A DNA stretch of 64,000 bases from Mallotus nudiflorus. Its lineage: Eukaryota; Streptophyta; Magnoliopsida; Malpighiales; Euphorbiaceae. Positions 50,931 through 60,538 of the stretch are shown here, piece after piece. Below the pieces are notes generated by a model that saw only the letters and a program-made list of their open reading frames with translations, was not told the DNA's origin and made no database searches. Position 1 is the first letter of the stretch. Each line of letters begins with the position of its first letter. The position numbers were made by a program, and so were the translations under genes. The stretch covers positions 2,356,001 through 2,420,000 of the forward strand of contig CANTUR010000047.1 of assembly GCA_947683625.1 (NCBI GenBank). Direction: 5' to 3'.

Positions 50931-51706
50931 ATTGTGGGAGTAAAGAGGTAATTTTCAAAATTCTTGATGAAGAAGAGTTTAAGTTTATAGGTGACAAGAG
51001 TTCTGCACATTAGAATCTTATCTCCGCTATCATTGCTAGGAAGATGTTAAGAAAAAGTTATAAGGAAACTTGGCTCTAGTTGAGGATACTTTAGTGGAGA
51101 AATTGTCTCTCATAAATGTACTTATTGCCTGTGAGTTTCTTAATGTTTTTCCTAAGGAGTTGCTAGGTTTACCACCTCACAGAGATTGAATTATGTATCA
51201 ATGTGGTTCCTGATATAGCTCCTATTTCGACGCAGATATACATAATGGCTTTTTCTGAGTTGAAGGAGCAATTGCAAGATCTATTGGACAAGGGTTTTAT
51301 CAGACTCTGTGTCTTGCTTGGAAGTGCACAGTTCTTTTCTAAGATTGATTTGAGGTCAAGTTATCATTAGTTGCAGATCAATAAAGTCGATGTTCTTAAA
51401 ATGGTATTCTGCACTTATTATGGACATTATAAAATTTTAATGATGTCCTTCAGATTGGATAATGCACCAAAAGCTTTCATCAATCTGATGAACAAGGTAT
51501 TCAGACCATATGTGGATCAGTTTGTAGTAGTCTTCATCGACGATATACTAGCGTATTTGAAGTGTAGGAAAGGGCACGTATATCACTTAAGGACTGTACT
51601 ATAGACACTGTGAGAACATAAGCTTTATGCTGAATTCTTAAAGTGTGATTTCTGGTTGGAGAGTGTTATTTTCCTTGGACACATGGCGTTTAAAGATGGT
51701 ATCTAG
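50931..51706 (+). pseudogene. Decayed protease-RT region of H
   Basis: Continues from H protease into the linker and RT. The longest readable run is 51371-51604 with FRPYVDQFVVVFIDDILAY, the RT palm with the two catalytic aspartates. About 150 bases are missing near 51325, between the SVS... codons and GTGCACAGTTC, removing the VLFVKKKDGTLR region. It ends at 51706 where J is inserted, just past GHMAFKDGI. Confidence 0.8.
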
Positions 51707-52158
51707 TGTAATATCATGTGTTTTTAAATATTTTAATACTGCATCGGGATATGCAGTGTTAATAATTTTTGTATATATATTATGATATTTTTATGAGTTG
51801 ATATGTATTTAAAACCTATTTTAATTATTGTGTATTATTTACAGTGCTTTACGTAAAATTTTCCCGGGACTTGCATTTTCGGGGAAATTTTCACGTAAAT
51901 AATTTATTATTAATTATTTTAAATATATTTTCGGGCTTGCATGAACTCATACGTATTTTTAAATTACTAAACACCGTGTATGTGTGCAATATTTATTTAA
52001 TTAGGGTTTAATATATGTTACCCTAATATTTTATTATTTGTTTATTAATTTATTGTTATTTAATTATTTTTATTTATTTATTATTAAATTATTAAAATAT
52101 TAAATTATATGTGTGGATGTCAAATTTTTTCAAATATTTTATTAAAATTTTTATTATT

Positions 52159-52214
52159 TTTCTTTTTCTTTTTCTTTTTCTTTTCTTTTTTTTTTCTTCT
52201 TCTTCTTCTTCTTC
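52159..52214 (+). repeat. Polypyrimidine (TTTTTC/TTC)n tract
   Basis: Low-complexity pyrimidine run in J's 5' LTR, just upstream of the C/T-rich island. It has a much longer counterpart in the 3' LTR. Confidence 0.85.
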
Positions 52215-52446
52215 CTTCCCGCGCGACTACCCATTCCCTCATCGCTGCTACTCCGATCCTCGGCCGTCGGTGTGCCACCAGTAGCTCCACCTTCGTCCTC
52301 AGCCGTCCCCCGTCGCCAGCAGCCTCCTTCCCCGGTGCCGGCGGGCTGTTTTTCTTCTTTTGGCCAAAATTCCTCTCCTCGCCGTCGACGACGATTCCGG
52401 CCACCATTTTCGACACCGCCAGTCTCTTTCTTCTCCTTGAGCACCA
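52215..52446 (+). promoter_or_regulatory. C/T-rich island of the LTR (candidate leader exon)
   Basis: A sharply G+C-richer block inside an AT-rich LTR, found in all main-family copies. It ends in TCTCCTTGAGCNCC followed by GTGAGTGTGATT. One frame is open in J, E (5') and K and ends in FDTASLFLLLE or close variants. I read it as a leader exon rather than a gene; open frames are expected in pyrimidine-rich DNA. Confidence 0.4.
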
Positions 52447-53370
52447 GTGAGTGTGATTCTAGCTTTGGTTTGAGCTTAAATGGTCTAGATTTGCTTAGTT
52501 TTGAATTTTCCCATTTCGGCCATATTGGGTTTTTGATTTTTTTCAAATTTTTGTTGGTTGATTCATGAATAATTCCTTCACAAATGTTGATCCTAGTAGC
52601 TTAATATACATGTGTGAATTTTTGTGGAATTTGTGGAGATTTTTTGGATTTTTGGGTATTTTTTATTATTTTATTATTATTTTCTAATTTTCGAAAATTA
52701 ATTAAATAAATTATGAAATTGTGTTTTATGGTTAAATTAGGTGTTTAAATGAATTAAAGGAATTTATTTGGAATTTTTATGAATTTTTATGTATTTATTT
52801 TGAATTATTGAAGTTTATGTAATTTTGGGAAATTAGGGTTAATTATGTTTTTAATTGAAATTAATTGGATAATTGAGTTTAATTATTGATATTATTGATA
52901 AATATGTTGAGAAAATTAATTTTGGATAATTGTATAATTTTTGGTGAATTTTTGAAGTAATTATAGTATATTTATATATATAAGGGCATTTTGGTAATTT
53001 TACCCTAAATTGGCTAAAAATGTAATTTAATTGGTTTTAATAGTTATTTAAGGTATAAAAATTATTTCTACAAATTATTTGGTATTTTTAACTAATTAAA
53101 ACTATTTTTTGTGAATTATTATCAATTATATATATAATATACAATTTTACTAATAAAATGAGTTCTTATCGATTTTTACAGTGTTTTAAGGTTAATTACG
53201 TAATTTGTACGTATAAAATGTACTTCTATGATTTAAGGGTATTTTTGGTATTTCTGAATTGTTCTGTGATTGTGGACCCCGGTCGATAAATTGTAGTCTG
53301 GAGTCCGACCAAGGGGTTGTGGTTGAGTGTTAAGCTTGTTTTTTCGAAGTGTGTTTCTTTGCAGGGTTGG

Positions 53371-53390
53371 CTCTACTCTTTTGAGTAGAG
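53371..53390 (+). other. Perfect 8-base hairpin in LTR
   Basis: CTCTACTC, TTTT, GAGTAGAG. It follows a T-rich GCAG and precedes AGATGTCCATTTTACAGG. The same hairpin (loop TTT) is kept in B, D, E, I and K, and with a longer loop in A. Confidence 0.8.
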
Positions 53391-54136
53391 AGATGTCCAT
53401 TTTACAGGGGAGGTTTTGTCGAATTTTTGATAGAATTCTCGTAAAATGTGATGTCCGGTCGAACCCTAATCTCAATTCTGTGTTAAATACTCTAGATCGA
53501 ATTCTAGGATTTCTGTTAGGTTTATTCTGATGTCTATTATTTATTATTTGTTTAGTTGCACCGAGACCGAGGGCTAGTGGATCAGGCCCGTCGGACCCAT
53601 CTCATGGAGCGCACTAGGGTGAGTTACTATTTTATATATATGTGTTTTAGGGTGCATGTTTTAGAAAAGTATGCTTTATTTTAATAAAATATGCATGAAT
53701 GATCTAAGTATTACTTAGGTTTACTTTTGGTATATTTTCAGTATATTTTGGTATATTTTCAACTATATGCATGTTTTATAACTAAATTATTCTTAAAAAT
53801 GCTTTTATGTATATTTTGGTATATTTTAGTTTATTTTGTAATTGTATTGGATTTATTCGACGTATATATACTCGAAATATACCTGGTTTATTTTTGGTAT
53901 ATTTCTAGTATATATATGGTTTATGTTGTTATTTTATTTAAATTCATGCATCATTTATTTTTATGAATGGATGTTTTATATTTATTAATGAAGGATATCA
54001 ATAGAACGTGCTACCTAATGGGCAGCACTAGGACCGAGTACGTACCAGTACGCCTATAGTATTTAGGCTATATTACTAACCTATTTATGGATATTGATTG
54101 ATTATGATTATTTGATGTGTGAGATATGGTTTGGAG

Positions 54137-54240
54137 GTGTGATTGCTGGAGCTCGATTGACCAAGTGTCTCGGGGCCAATCACACTGGCAGTCAGACTGC
54201 TGGAGCTCGGTTGACTTAGTGTCTCGGGGCTAGTCTACTG
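54137..54240 (+). other. Tandem paired stem-loops in LTR
   Basis: Two near-identical loops of about 30 bases, GGAGCTCGRTTGACYWAGTG then TCTCGGGGC, each closed by its own stem: GTGTGATTG with CAATCACAC, then a CAGACTG arm with a CAGTCTAC-type arm. Present in all LTR copies that include this region, including the diverged H LTR. Confidence 0.75.
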
Positions 54241-54945
54241 TCTAAATGGATTAAGTGGATATATTTGGAATAAGTGAGCCTGTATGGCTAGAGTGTTGTC
54301 TAACACTGTTTTCGAGGTTGCGATATCATAGGGTTTTATGTGATCCTTCATAAACTGTGATTTTCAATACAAATATATAAAAAATGATTTTTTTGCATTT
54401 GTGTGAATTTGCATGTATATATTTACATATTATATATATACTGTTGATTGCATGCATTGTCATTTAGTATGCATGTATATATATTATAGTAATTCACTCA
54501 GTGAGGTCTGACTCCCCTCTGTTGACCATTTTTCAGGAGAGTCAACATCTTCAGACCTCAGTAGCAGGCCTGTACGCCGGATTTCTTCCGCCCCGGCTTC
54601 TTTGTGTAAACTGCTTACTTGAGTCTTTTTTTTTATAATCTAGACACTGCAGTAGTTGTAAATTAATTATGAGATATTATGTATTTAATTTATGCAAGAT
54701 GCATTTTAAGAAATTGAACTGGATTGTATTAAAAAGATTTATATATACGAGATGAGATTTAATTTAAATCCAGTTGATGAAAAAATAATATTATGATATT
54801 TATGATTTTTATTTCCGCTGCATTATATATTGTTATTACTATTGCATGTTTTATTTTATTTTTAGGCTTGCTACGAGTTCTGGATTCGAAAGAATTCCCG
54901 TTCCCTAGCGCCGGTCATGTCCCCTATTTTGGGTCGTGACAAAGT

Positions 54946-54957
54946 TGGTATCAGAGC
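54946..54957 (+). other. Primer-binding site of J
   Basis: Exact TGGTATCAGAGC, four bases inside the LTR end. Confidence 0.92.
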
Positions 54958-55138
54958 GGAGTTCTGTGTCAGGGCTTAATTTTGTGAGTTATGGCCCTAG
55001 TTTTCAGAGTTGTGTTTTCTATTAAACTACTGCAGTGAATTAGGTTCGAGTACGTCTTGATAAGTATTCCTTGTTTAGTTTTCAGCGTTATTCCTCCGTA
55101 GTCTGTTTTGTCTGAATCTTTTCGTTTGTCTTTTCAGA

Positions 55139-58100
55139 ATGAGGAGGCGAGCACGTTTCACTCCACCGATCGTTGAGGCTGAGGATGATGAGTCTTTTCA
55201 GGATGAGGTTTTACCTCCTGAGCAGCCAATTAGACATAGAGGTCGTGGCAGAGGTAGACCTCGAGGAGCGGCAGGTCGCCGTAGGCAGAGAGAGTTATAG
55301 GACGAGGAGCCTGTAGAGCCTGAGTTTGAATTTCCTGTTCCTCCAGTTGTTCAGCCTGTTCAGCCTGCCTATCAGCAGGGTATGTCTGACCCTAAGGCAG
55401 CTTTGTTCTATGCCCGAGTTGGCAGGATTTCTTTTGATGGTACTTTCGATCCATTAGATTTTCTACACGCGATTGAGACTCGGACTCGGACTGCTCATAC
55501 CGAGTACCAGCGGATCATGATCGTCGAGTTGTCTATCGAGGGACCAGTCTTAGATTGGTTCATTCAGATGATCCAGCCTTACATGATGACAATGACAATG
55601 GTTCAGTTCCGAGAGCGATTTATGAGGAGATTCTATCCAGAGCCTCTCCGTATGAGTTATCGTCTCCGTCTGACTAGTATTTCTCATGGAGATCGATCTA
55701 TAGAGGAGTACACCCGAGAGTTTCTCCATCTGGGTAGATATGCAGAGGATCTGATGCGAGATCAGTATTTCATGGTCACTACCTATGTCACCGGATTGGG
55801 TTCAGCTTTTGCTAGTATGCCTATAGCAAGCCTTACTCTCGAGTCTGTGATTGAGTTAGCCAAGGAGATTGAGCTGAGGCTAGTTAGGCAGGGAGCGATG
55901 CCTGATTACTACCAGTTGGGAGTTCAGTCGAGTGGATTGCAGGCTACTCTATATTCTGGTTTTCACGTTGGTTCGAGTAGTCAGCAGCGAGGTCCGACTC
56001 AGCAGAGTCAGAGATAGTAGCAGCAAGTGCATCGGAGCAGTAGACATGACCGTGGAGGTCAGCGTAGATCATTTAGATTTGGATCAGGTGCTCCGAGCAG
56101 CAGCAGTGGTCGTAGTTCTGGATCAGCGGCAAGTGTTTGTCAGACTTAGGGTAGAGTCCATCAGGGACCGTGTTATCTGACACCACTGACATGTTTCATA
56201 TGTGGGCAAACAGGATATTTTGCCAGATCGTGTCCGTACTCCGGATATCAGCAGCCACAGATTCCGCCATTCCCACAGCAGTCGATTGCTAGTGCAGCAC
56301 CCGTGCCATTTCAGTTACCACCAGCCCAGCATCAGAGTTCCACTCAGTTTGTTCCACAGCAGAGTCATGGTATAGGTACTAGAGGAGGTGCCAGAGGTGT
56401 TGGCCAGGCTTCTACCAGTCAGCAGGGAGGTCGAGGTCAGGCCAGAGTTTTCCATCTCACTCAGCAGGATGCTCAGGCATCTAATGCAGTCGTGGCAGGT
56501 ATTGTTTCTGTTTGTTACCTGGATGCTTGGGTTTTGTTTGATCCGGGTGCCACGCATTCGTTTGTTTCTCCTGTTTTTGCTTCTAAATCTTGTTGGCAAG
56601 CTTCGAGGATGGCTTTTCCTTTGTCTGTTGCCACTCCTCTGAGCGATTCCTTAGACACCGATATTGTTCTTTCTGGTTGTCCAGTTCTCGTGGGAGATAG
56701 AGAATTACCCGCTGACTTGATTTTGTTGGATGTGATGGAGTTTGATGTTATTTTGGGAATGGATTGGTTATCTCAGCACTATGCCATGGTAGATTATAGG
56801 AATAAAGTGGTGACGTTCAGAATTCCTGATGAAGAAGATTTTAAGTTTGTTGGTGATAGGAGTTCAGCACCTCAGAATCTTATTTCTGCTATTACGGCTA
56901 GGAAGTTGTTGAAGAAAGGTTGTCAGGGATATTTGGCATTGGTCAGGGATACTTCAGTGGAGAAGTTATCACTCACAGATGTTCCTGTTGCTTGTGAGTT
57001 TCCTGATGTTTTTCTTGAGGAGTTATCAGGTTTACCACCTCACAGAGAGATTGAGTTCTGTATAAATGTGGTACCAGGTACTACTCCTATATATATGCCA
57101 CCCTATAGAATGGCTCCTACAGAGTTAAAAGAGTTAAAGGAGCAGTTGCAAGAGTTGTTGGATAAGGGTTTTATCAGACCTAGTGTTTCTCCTTGGGGTG
57201 CACCAGTCCTGTTTGTGAAGAAGAAGGATGGTACCCTGAGACTGTGCATTGATTACAGAGAATTGAATAAGGTGACAATGAAGAACAAGTATCCTCTCCC
57301 GAGGATAGATGATTTGTTTGATCAGCTACAGGGTGCACAGTTCTTTTCTAAGGTTGACTTGAGGTCGGGTTATCATCAGCTGCGGATTTGTGAAGCTGAT
57401 ATTCCTAAGACAGCGTTCCACACTCGATATGGCCATTATGAGTTTCTGGTGATGTCTTTTGGTTTGACTAATGCACCAGCAGCTTTTATGGACCTGATGA
57501 ACAGGGTATTCAGACCGTATGTGGATCAGTTTATAGTAGTCTTCATTGATGATATACTGGTTTATTCGAGGAGTATGGAGGAGCATGTATATCACTTGAG
57601 GATTGTACTACAGACACTGAGAGATCATCAGCTTTATGCTAAATTCTCAAAGTGTGATTTCTGGATGGAGAGTGTTTCTTTTCTTGGACACGTGGTGTCT
57701 AAAGAAGGTATCCAGGTTGATCCACAGAAGATTGAGGCAGTGTCTAAATGGCCTAGACCGACTTCTGTTACAGAGATTTGAAGTTTTCTGGGTTTAGCCG
57801 GGTATTATAGGCGGTTTGTGTAGGATTTTTCCATAATAGCAGCCCCTATGACTTGCTTGACTCAGAAGAATGTTAGATTTGAGTGGTCAGAAGCTTGTGA
57901 GAATAGTTTTCAATTGTTAAAGGAGAAGTTGACCACAGCGCCAGTATTAGCTTTGCCTAATAGTGTGGATAAGTTCACAGTTTATTGTGATGCCTCTAGA
58001 ATTGGCCTTGGTTGTGTGCTGATGCATAATGGAAGGGTGATAGCCTATGCTTCGAGGCAGTTGAAGAAGCATGAGTAGAACTATCCTACACATGACCTTG

Positions 58101-59890
58101 AAATGGTTGCAGTGATCTTTGCTTTGAAGATTTGGAGACATTATCTATACGAGGTGACTTGTGAGATATTTACTAATCACAAGAGCCTTAAGTACATTTT
58201 CCAGCAGAGAGATTTGAATCTGAGGCAGAGGAGATGGTTGGAACTGTTGAAAGACTATGACTGTGAGATTCTATATCATCCGGGTAAAGCTAATGTGGTA
58301 GCAGATGCCTTGAGTAGAAAGTCCTCAGGCAGTCTTGCTCACATCGGTGTTGAGAGGAGACCATTGATCCAGGAGTTGCATCTATTGGTGGATCAAGGTT
58401 TGATGATGAAGATTAGTAGGTCAGGTGGACTGCTAGCTCAGTTTAAAGTGCGATCTGTACTGAGGGATAGGATTAAAGCAGCTCAGAGCCGAGATCCTAT
58501 TTTAGAAGAGCTTACAGAGAATGTCAGAGCAGGGAAGTTCACTGATTTCACACTCGATGATGATGGTGTGTTGTGGATCAGTGATAGATTGTGTGTTCCT
58601 GATGTGGATGATTTGAGAGAGGAGATTTTAGAGGAAGCACACTCTATAGCTTACAATGCACATCCAGGTGTTACTAAGATGTACCACAGTATCAGAGATC
58701 TATACTGGTGGGATGGATTAAAGAAGGATGTTGCTGATTATATTGCTAAGTGTCTGACGTGTCAGCAAGTGAAAACTGAACATCAGAAGCCTTCTGGGAA
58801 GCTTTAGCCTCTTCCTATTCCCGAGTGGAAGTGGGAAAGGATAGCTATGGATTTTGTGGTCGGTTTACCTCGTTCGAAGGATGGATACGATTCCATTTGG
58901 GTGATTGTAGACAGATTGACGAAGTCTGCACATTTCTTGCCTATTAAAGCCACTTATTCAGTTGCTAGATTGGCGAAGTTGTACGTGAAGCATATCGTAT
59001 GCCTTCATGGAGTACCTGTGTCCATTGTGTTAGATAGAGGTTCGATGTTTACCTCTCATTTTTGGCAGAAGTTACAGGAAGCGATGGGCACTAGGTTAGA
59101 TTTTAGTACTGCTTTTCATCCTCAGACAGATGGTCAGTCTGAGAGGACAATCCAGACACTGGAAGATATATTGAGAATGTGTGTCCTGGATTTGGGAGGT
59201 AGATGGGATGATCATTTGCCACTTGTTGAGTTTGCATATAATAACAGCTACCATAGCAGTATTGGCATGGCACCATATGAGGCGTTGTATGGAAGGAAGT
59301 GTAGATCCCCATTGAGTTGGGATGAGATTGGTGAGAGAGCTTTGACTGGACCTGAGATGGTTCAGGATGCTATAGAGAAAGTCACCGTGATTAAGTGAAG
59401 ATTAGAGACCGCAGTTAGTAGACAGAAGAGTTATGCGGATCCTAGGCGCAGAGATGTGGAGTTTCAGGTTGGAGATTTTATTTTTCTGAAGGTATCTCCG
59501 ATGAAGGGTGTGATGAGATTTGGTAGGAAGGGTAAGTTAGCACCGAGATATATTGGACCGTTTGAGATTCTGGAGAGAGTTGGCACTGTTGCATATCGGT
59601 TGGATTTGCCTCCGAGTATGTCACAGGTGCATCCAGTGTTTCATATCTCGATGTTGAGGAAGTATATCTCAGATCCTTCTCACATGTTACAGCCTGACAG
59701 CGTAGAAGTGAGTGAAGATTTGATGTTTGTGGAAGAACCTGTGGCGATCGTAGATTATCAAGTTCGACAGTTGTGTTCGAAGCAGATTCCGATGGTCAAG
59801 GTTCTGTGGCGTAGCGACAAAGTCGAGGAGCATACGTGGGAGATTGAAGCTGAGATGCGAGCTTCTTACTCGTATCTCTTTCCTTCTTGA
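55139..59890 (+). pseudogene. gag-pol of J: one unshifted frame with nine premature stops
   Basis: ATG 55139 to TGA 59888-59890 is 1584 codons in one register. Residues about 1-290: Gag with an acidic then Arg/Gly-rich start and the core YARVGRISFDG. About 340-370: zinc-knuckle region. About 455-600: protease with FDPGATHSF and ILGMDWL. About 640-900: RT with LFVKKKDGTLRLCIDYREL and FIDDILVYSRS. About 930-1070: RNase H (YCDASRIGLG, NVVADALSRK), but the catalytic TDHKSL aspartate is asparagine (codon 58175-58177). About 1150-1210: integrase zinc finger (HPGVTKMYHS, CLTCQQ). About 1240-1400: core with MDFVVGLP, VIVDRLTKS, VLDRGSMF and TDGQSERTIQTLE. Then a GPFEILERVG region and a chromodomain (VAIVDYQVRQL, VKVLWRSDKVEEHTWE). 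Stops at 55298, 56015, 56018, 56147, 57779, 57821, 58076, 58805 and 59396. Not functional as it stands. Confidence 0.92.
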
Positions 59891-59902
59891 TCTTGTTTTC
59901 TG

Positions 59903-59937
59903 GAATTCGAGGACGAATTCTTATAAGGGGGGAAGAC
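59903..59937 (+). other. Hairpin and polypurine tract of J
   Basis: GAATTCG, AGGA, CGAATTC (59903-59920), then ATAAGGGGGGAAGAC ending at 59937, the base before the 3' LTR. Confidence 0.87.
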
Positions 59938-60538
59938 TGTAATATCCCGTGTTTTTAAATATTTTAATACTGCATCGGGATATGCAGTGTTAATAATTTT
60001 TGTATATATATTATGATATTTTTACGAGTTGATATGTATTTAAAACCTATTTTAATTATTATGTATTATTTACAGTGCTTTACGTAAAATTTTCCCGGGA
60101 CTTGCATTTTCAGGGAAATTTTCACGTAAATAATTTATTATTAATTATTTTAAATATATTTTCGGGCTTGCATGAATTCATATGTATTTTTAAATTACTA
60201 AACACCGTGTATGTGTGCAATATTTATTTAATTAGGGTTTAATATATGTTACCCTAATATTTTATTATTTGTTTATTAATTTATTGTTATTTAATTATTT
60301 TTATTTATTTATTATTAAATTATTAAAATATTAAATTATATGTGTGGATGTGAAATTTTTTCAAATATTTTATTAAAATTTTTATTATTTTTCTTTTTCT
60401 TTTTTTCTTTTTCTTTTTCTTTTTCTTTTCTTTTCTTTTTCTTTTCTTTTCTTTTTTCTTCTTCTTCTTCTTCTTCTTCTTCTTCTTCTTCCTTCCCACG
60501 TGACTACCCTTCCCCTCACCGCTGCTACTCCGATCCCC
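59938..60538 (+). repeat. 3' LTR of J, first part
   Basis: TGTAATATCCCGTG onward, almost identical to the start of the 5' LTR. It ends in ACTCCGATCCCC at the K insertion. The pyrimidine tract is expanded relative to the 5' copy. Confidence 0.9.
60389..60491 (+). repeat. Expanded (TTTTTC)n-(TTC)n tract
   Basis: A pyrimidine tract of about 100 bases at the position where the 5' LTR of the same element has only about 56. As the two LTRs were identical at insertion, it has changed length since. Confidence 0.88.

Larger units (their letters stand above)
14648..51706 (+). mobile_element. Element H: diverged gypsy element hosting F and I, interrupted by J
   Basis: Reconstructed from three separated parts: LTR 14648-15164 plus 42857-46500, internal 46501-47696, and internal 50931-51706. 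Its pieces join in register once F (TSD TATTA), I (TSD GGTTG) and J are removed. The LTR is about 4.2 kb and clearly diverged from the main family, yet ends in GGGTCGTGACA and is followed by a primer-binding site. The first bases of the LTR are corrupt (GATAATAACCCTAG where others have TGTAATATCCCGAG), so the start is approximate. It breaks off in RT where J enters; the remainder should lie beyond the window, after J and K. Confidence 0.75.
51707..54941 (+). repeat. 5' LTR of J
   Basis: TGTAATATCATG to GGGTCGTGACA. Carries a TTC/T-rich tract (52159-52214), C/T-rich island (to 52446), donor-like CCA/GTGAGT (GT at 52447), hairpin (53371-53390), paired stem-loops (54137-54240) and the T-rich TTTTTAG/GCTTGCTACG near 54865. 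Confidence 0.93.
51707..60538 (+). mobile_element. Element J: best-preserved gypsy chromovirus-like element, 3' LTR broken by K
   Basis: 5' LTR 51707-54941 (3235 bases), primer site, gag-pol frame 55139-59890, polypurine tract and the first 601 bases of the 3' LTR (59938-60538) before K. Left flank is TCTAG (51702-51706); the right flank lies beyond the window. Over the first 330 bases the LTRs differ at about seven sites by eye, fewer than in G or E, so J looks the younger. Inserted in H's RT. Confidence 0.92.

Noticed and set aside
52120..52546. Lys/Arg-rich and Phe-rich ORFs on both strands (also at 60323-60609 and 63001-63402)
   Set aside because: They are translations of the pyrimidine microsatellite and the C/T-rich LTR island, present in every LTR copy in differing frames; not independent genes.
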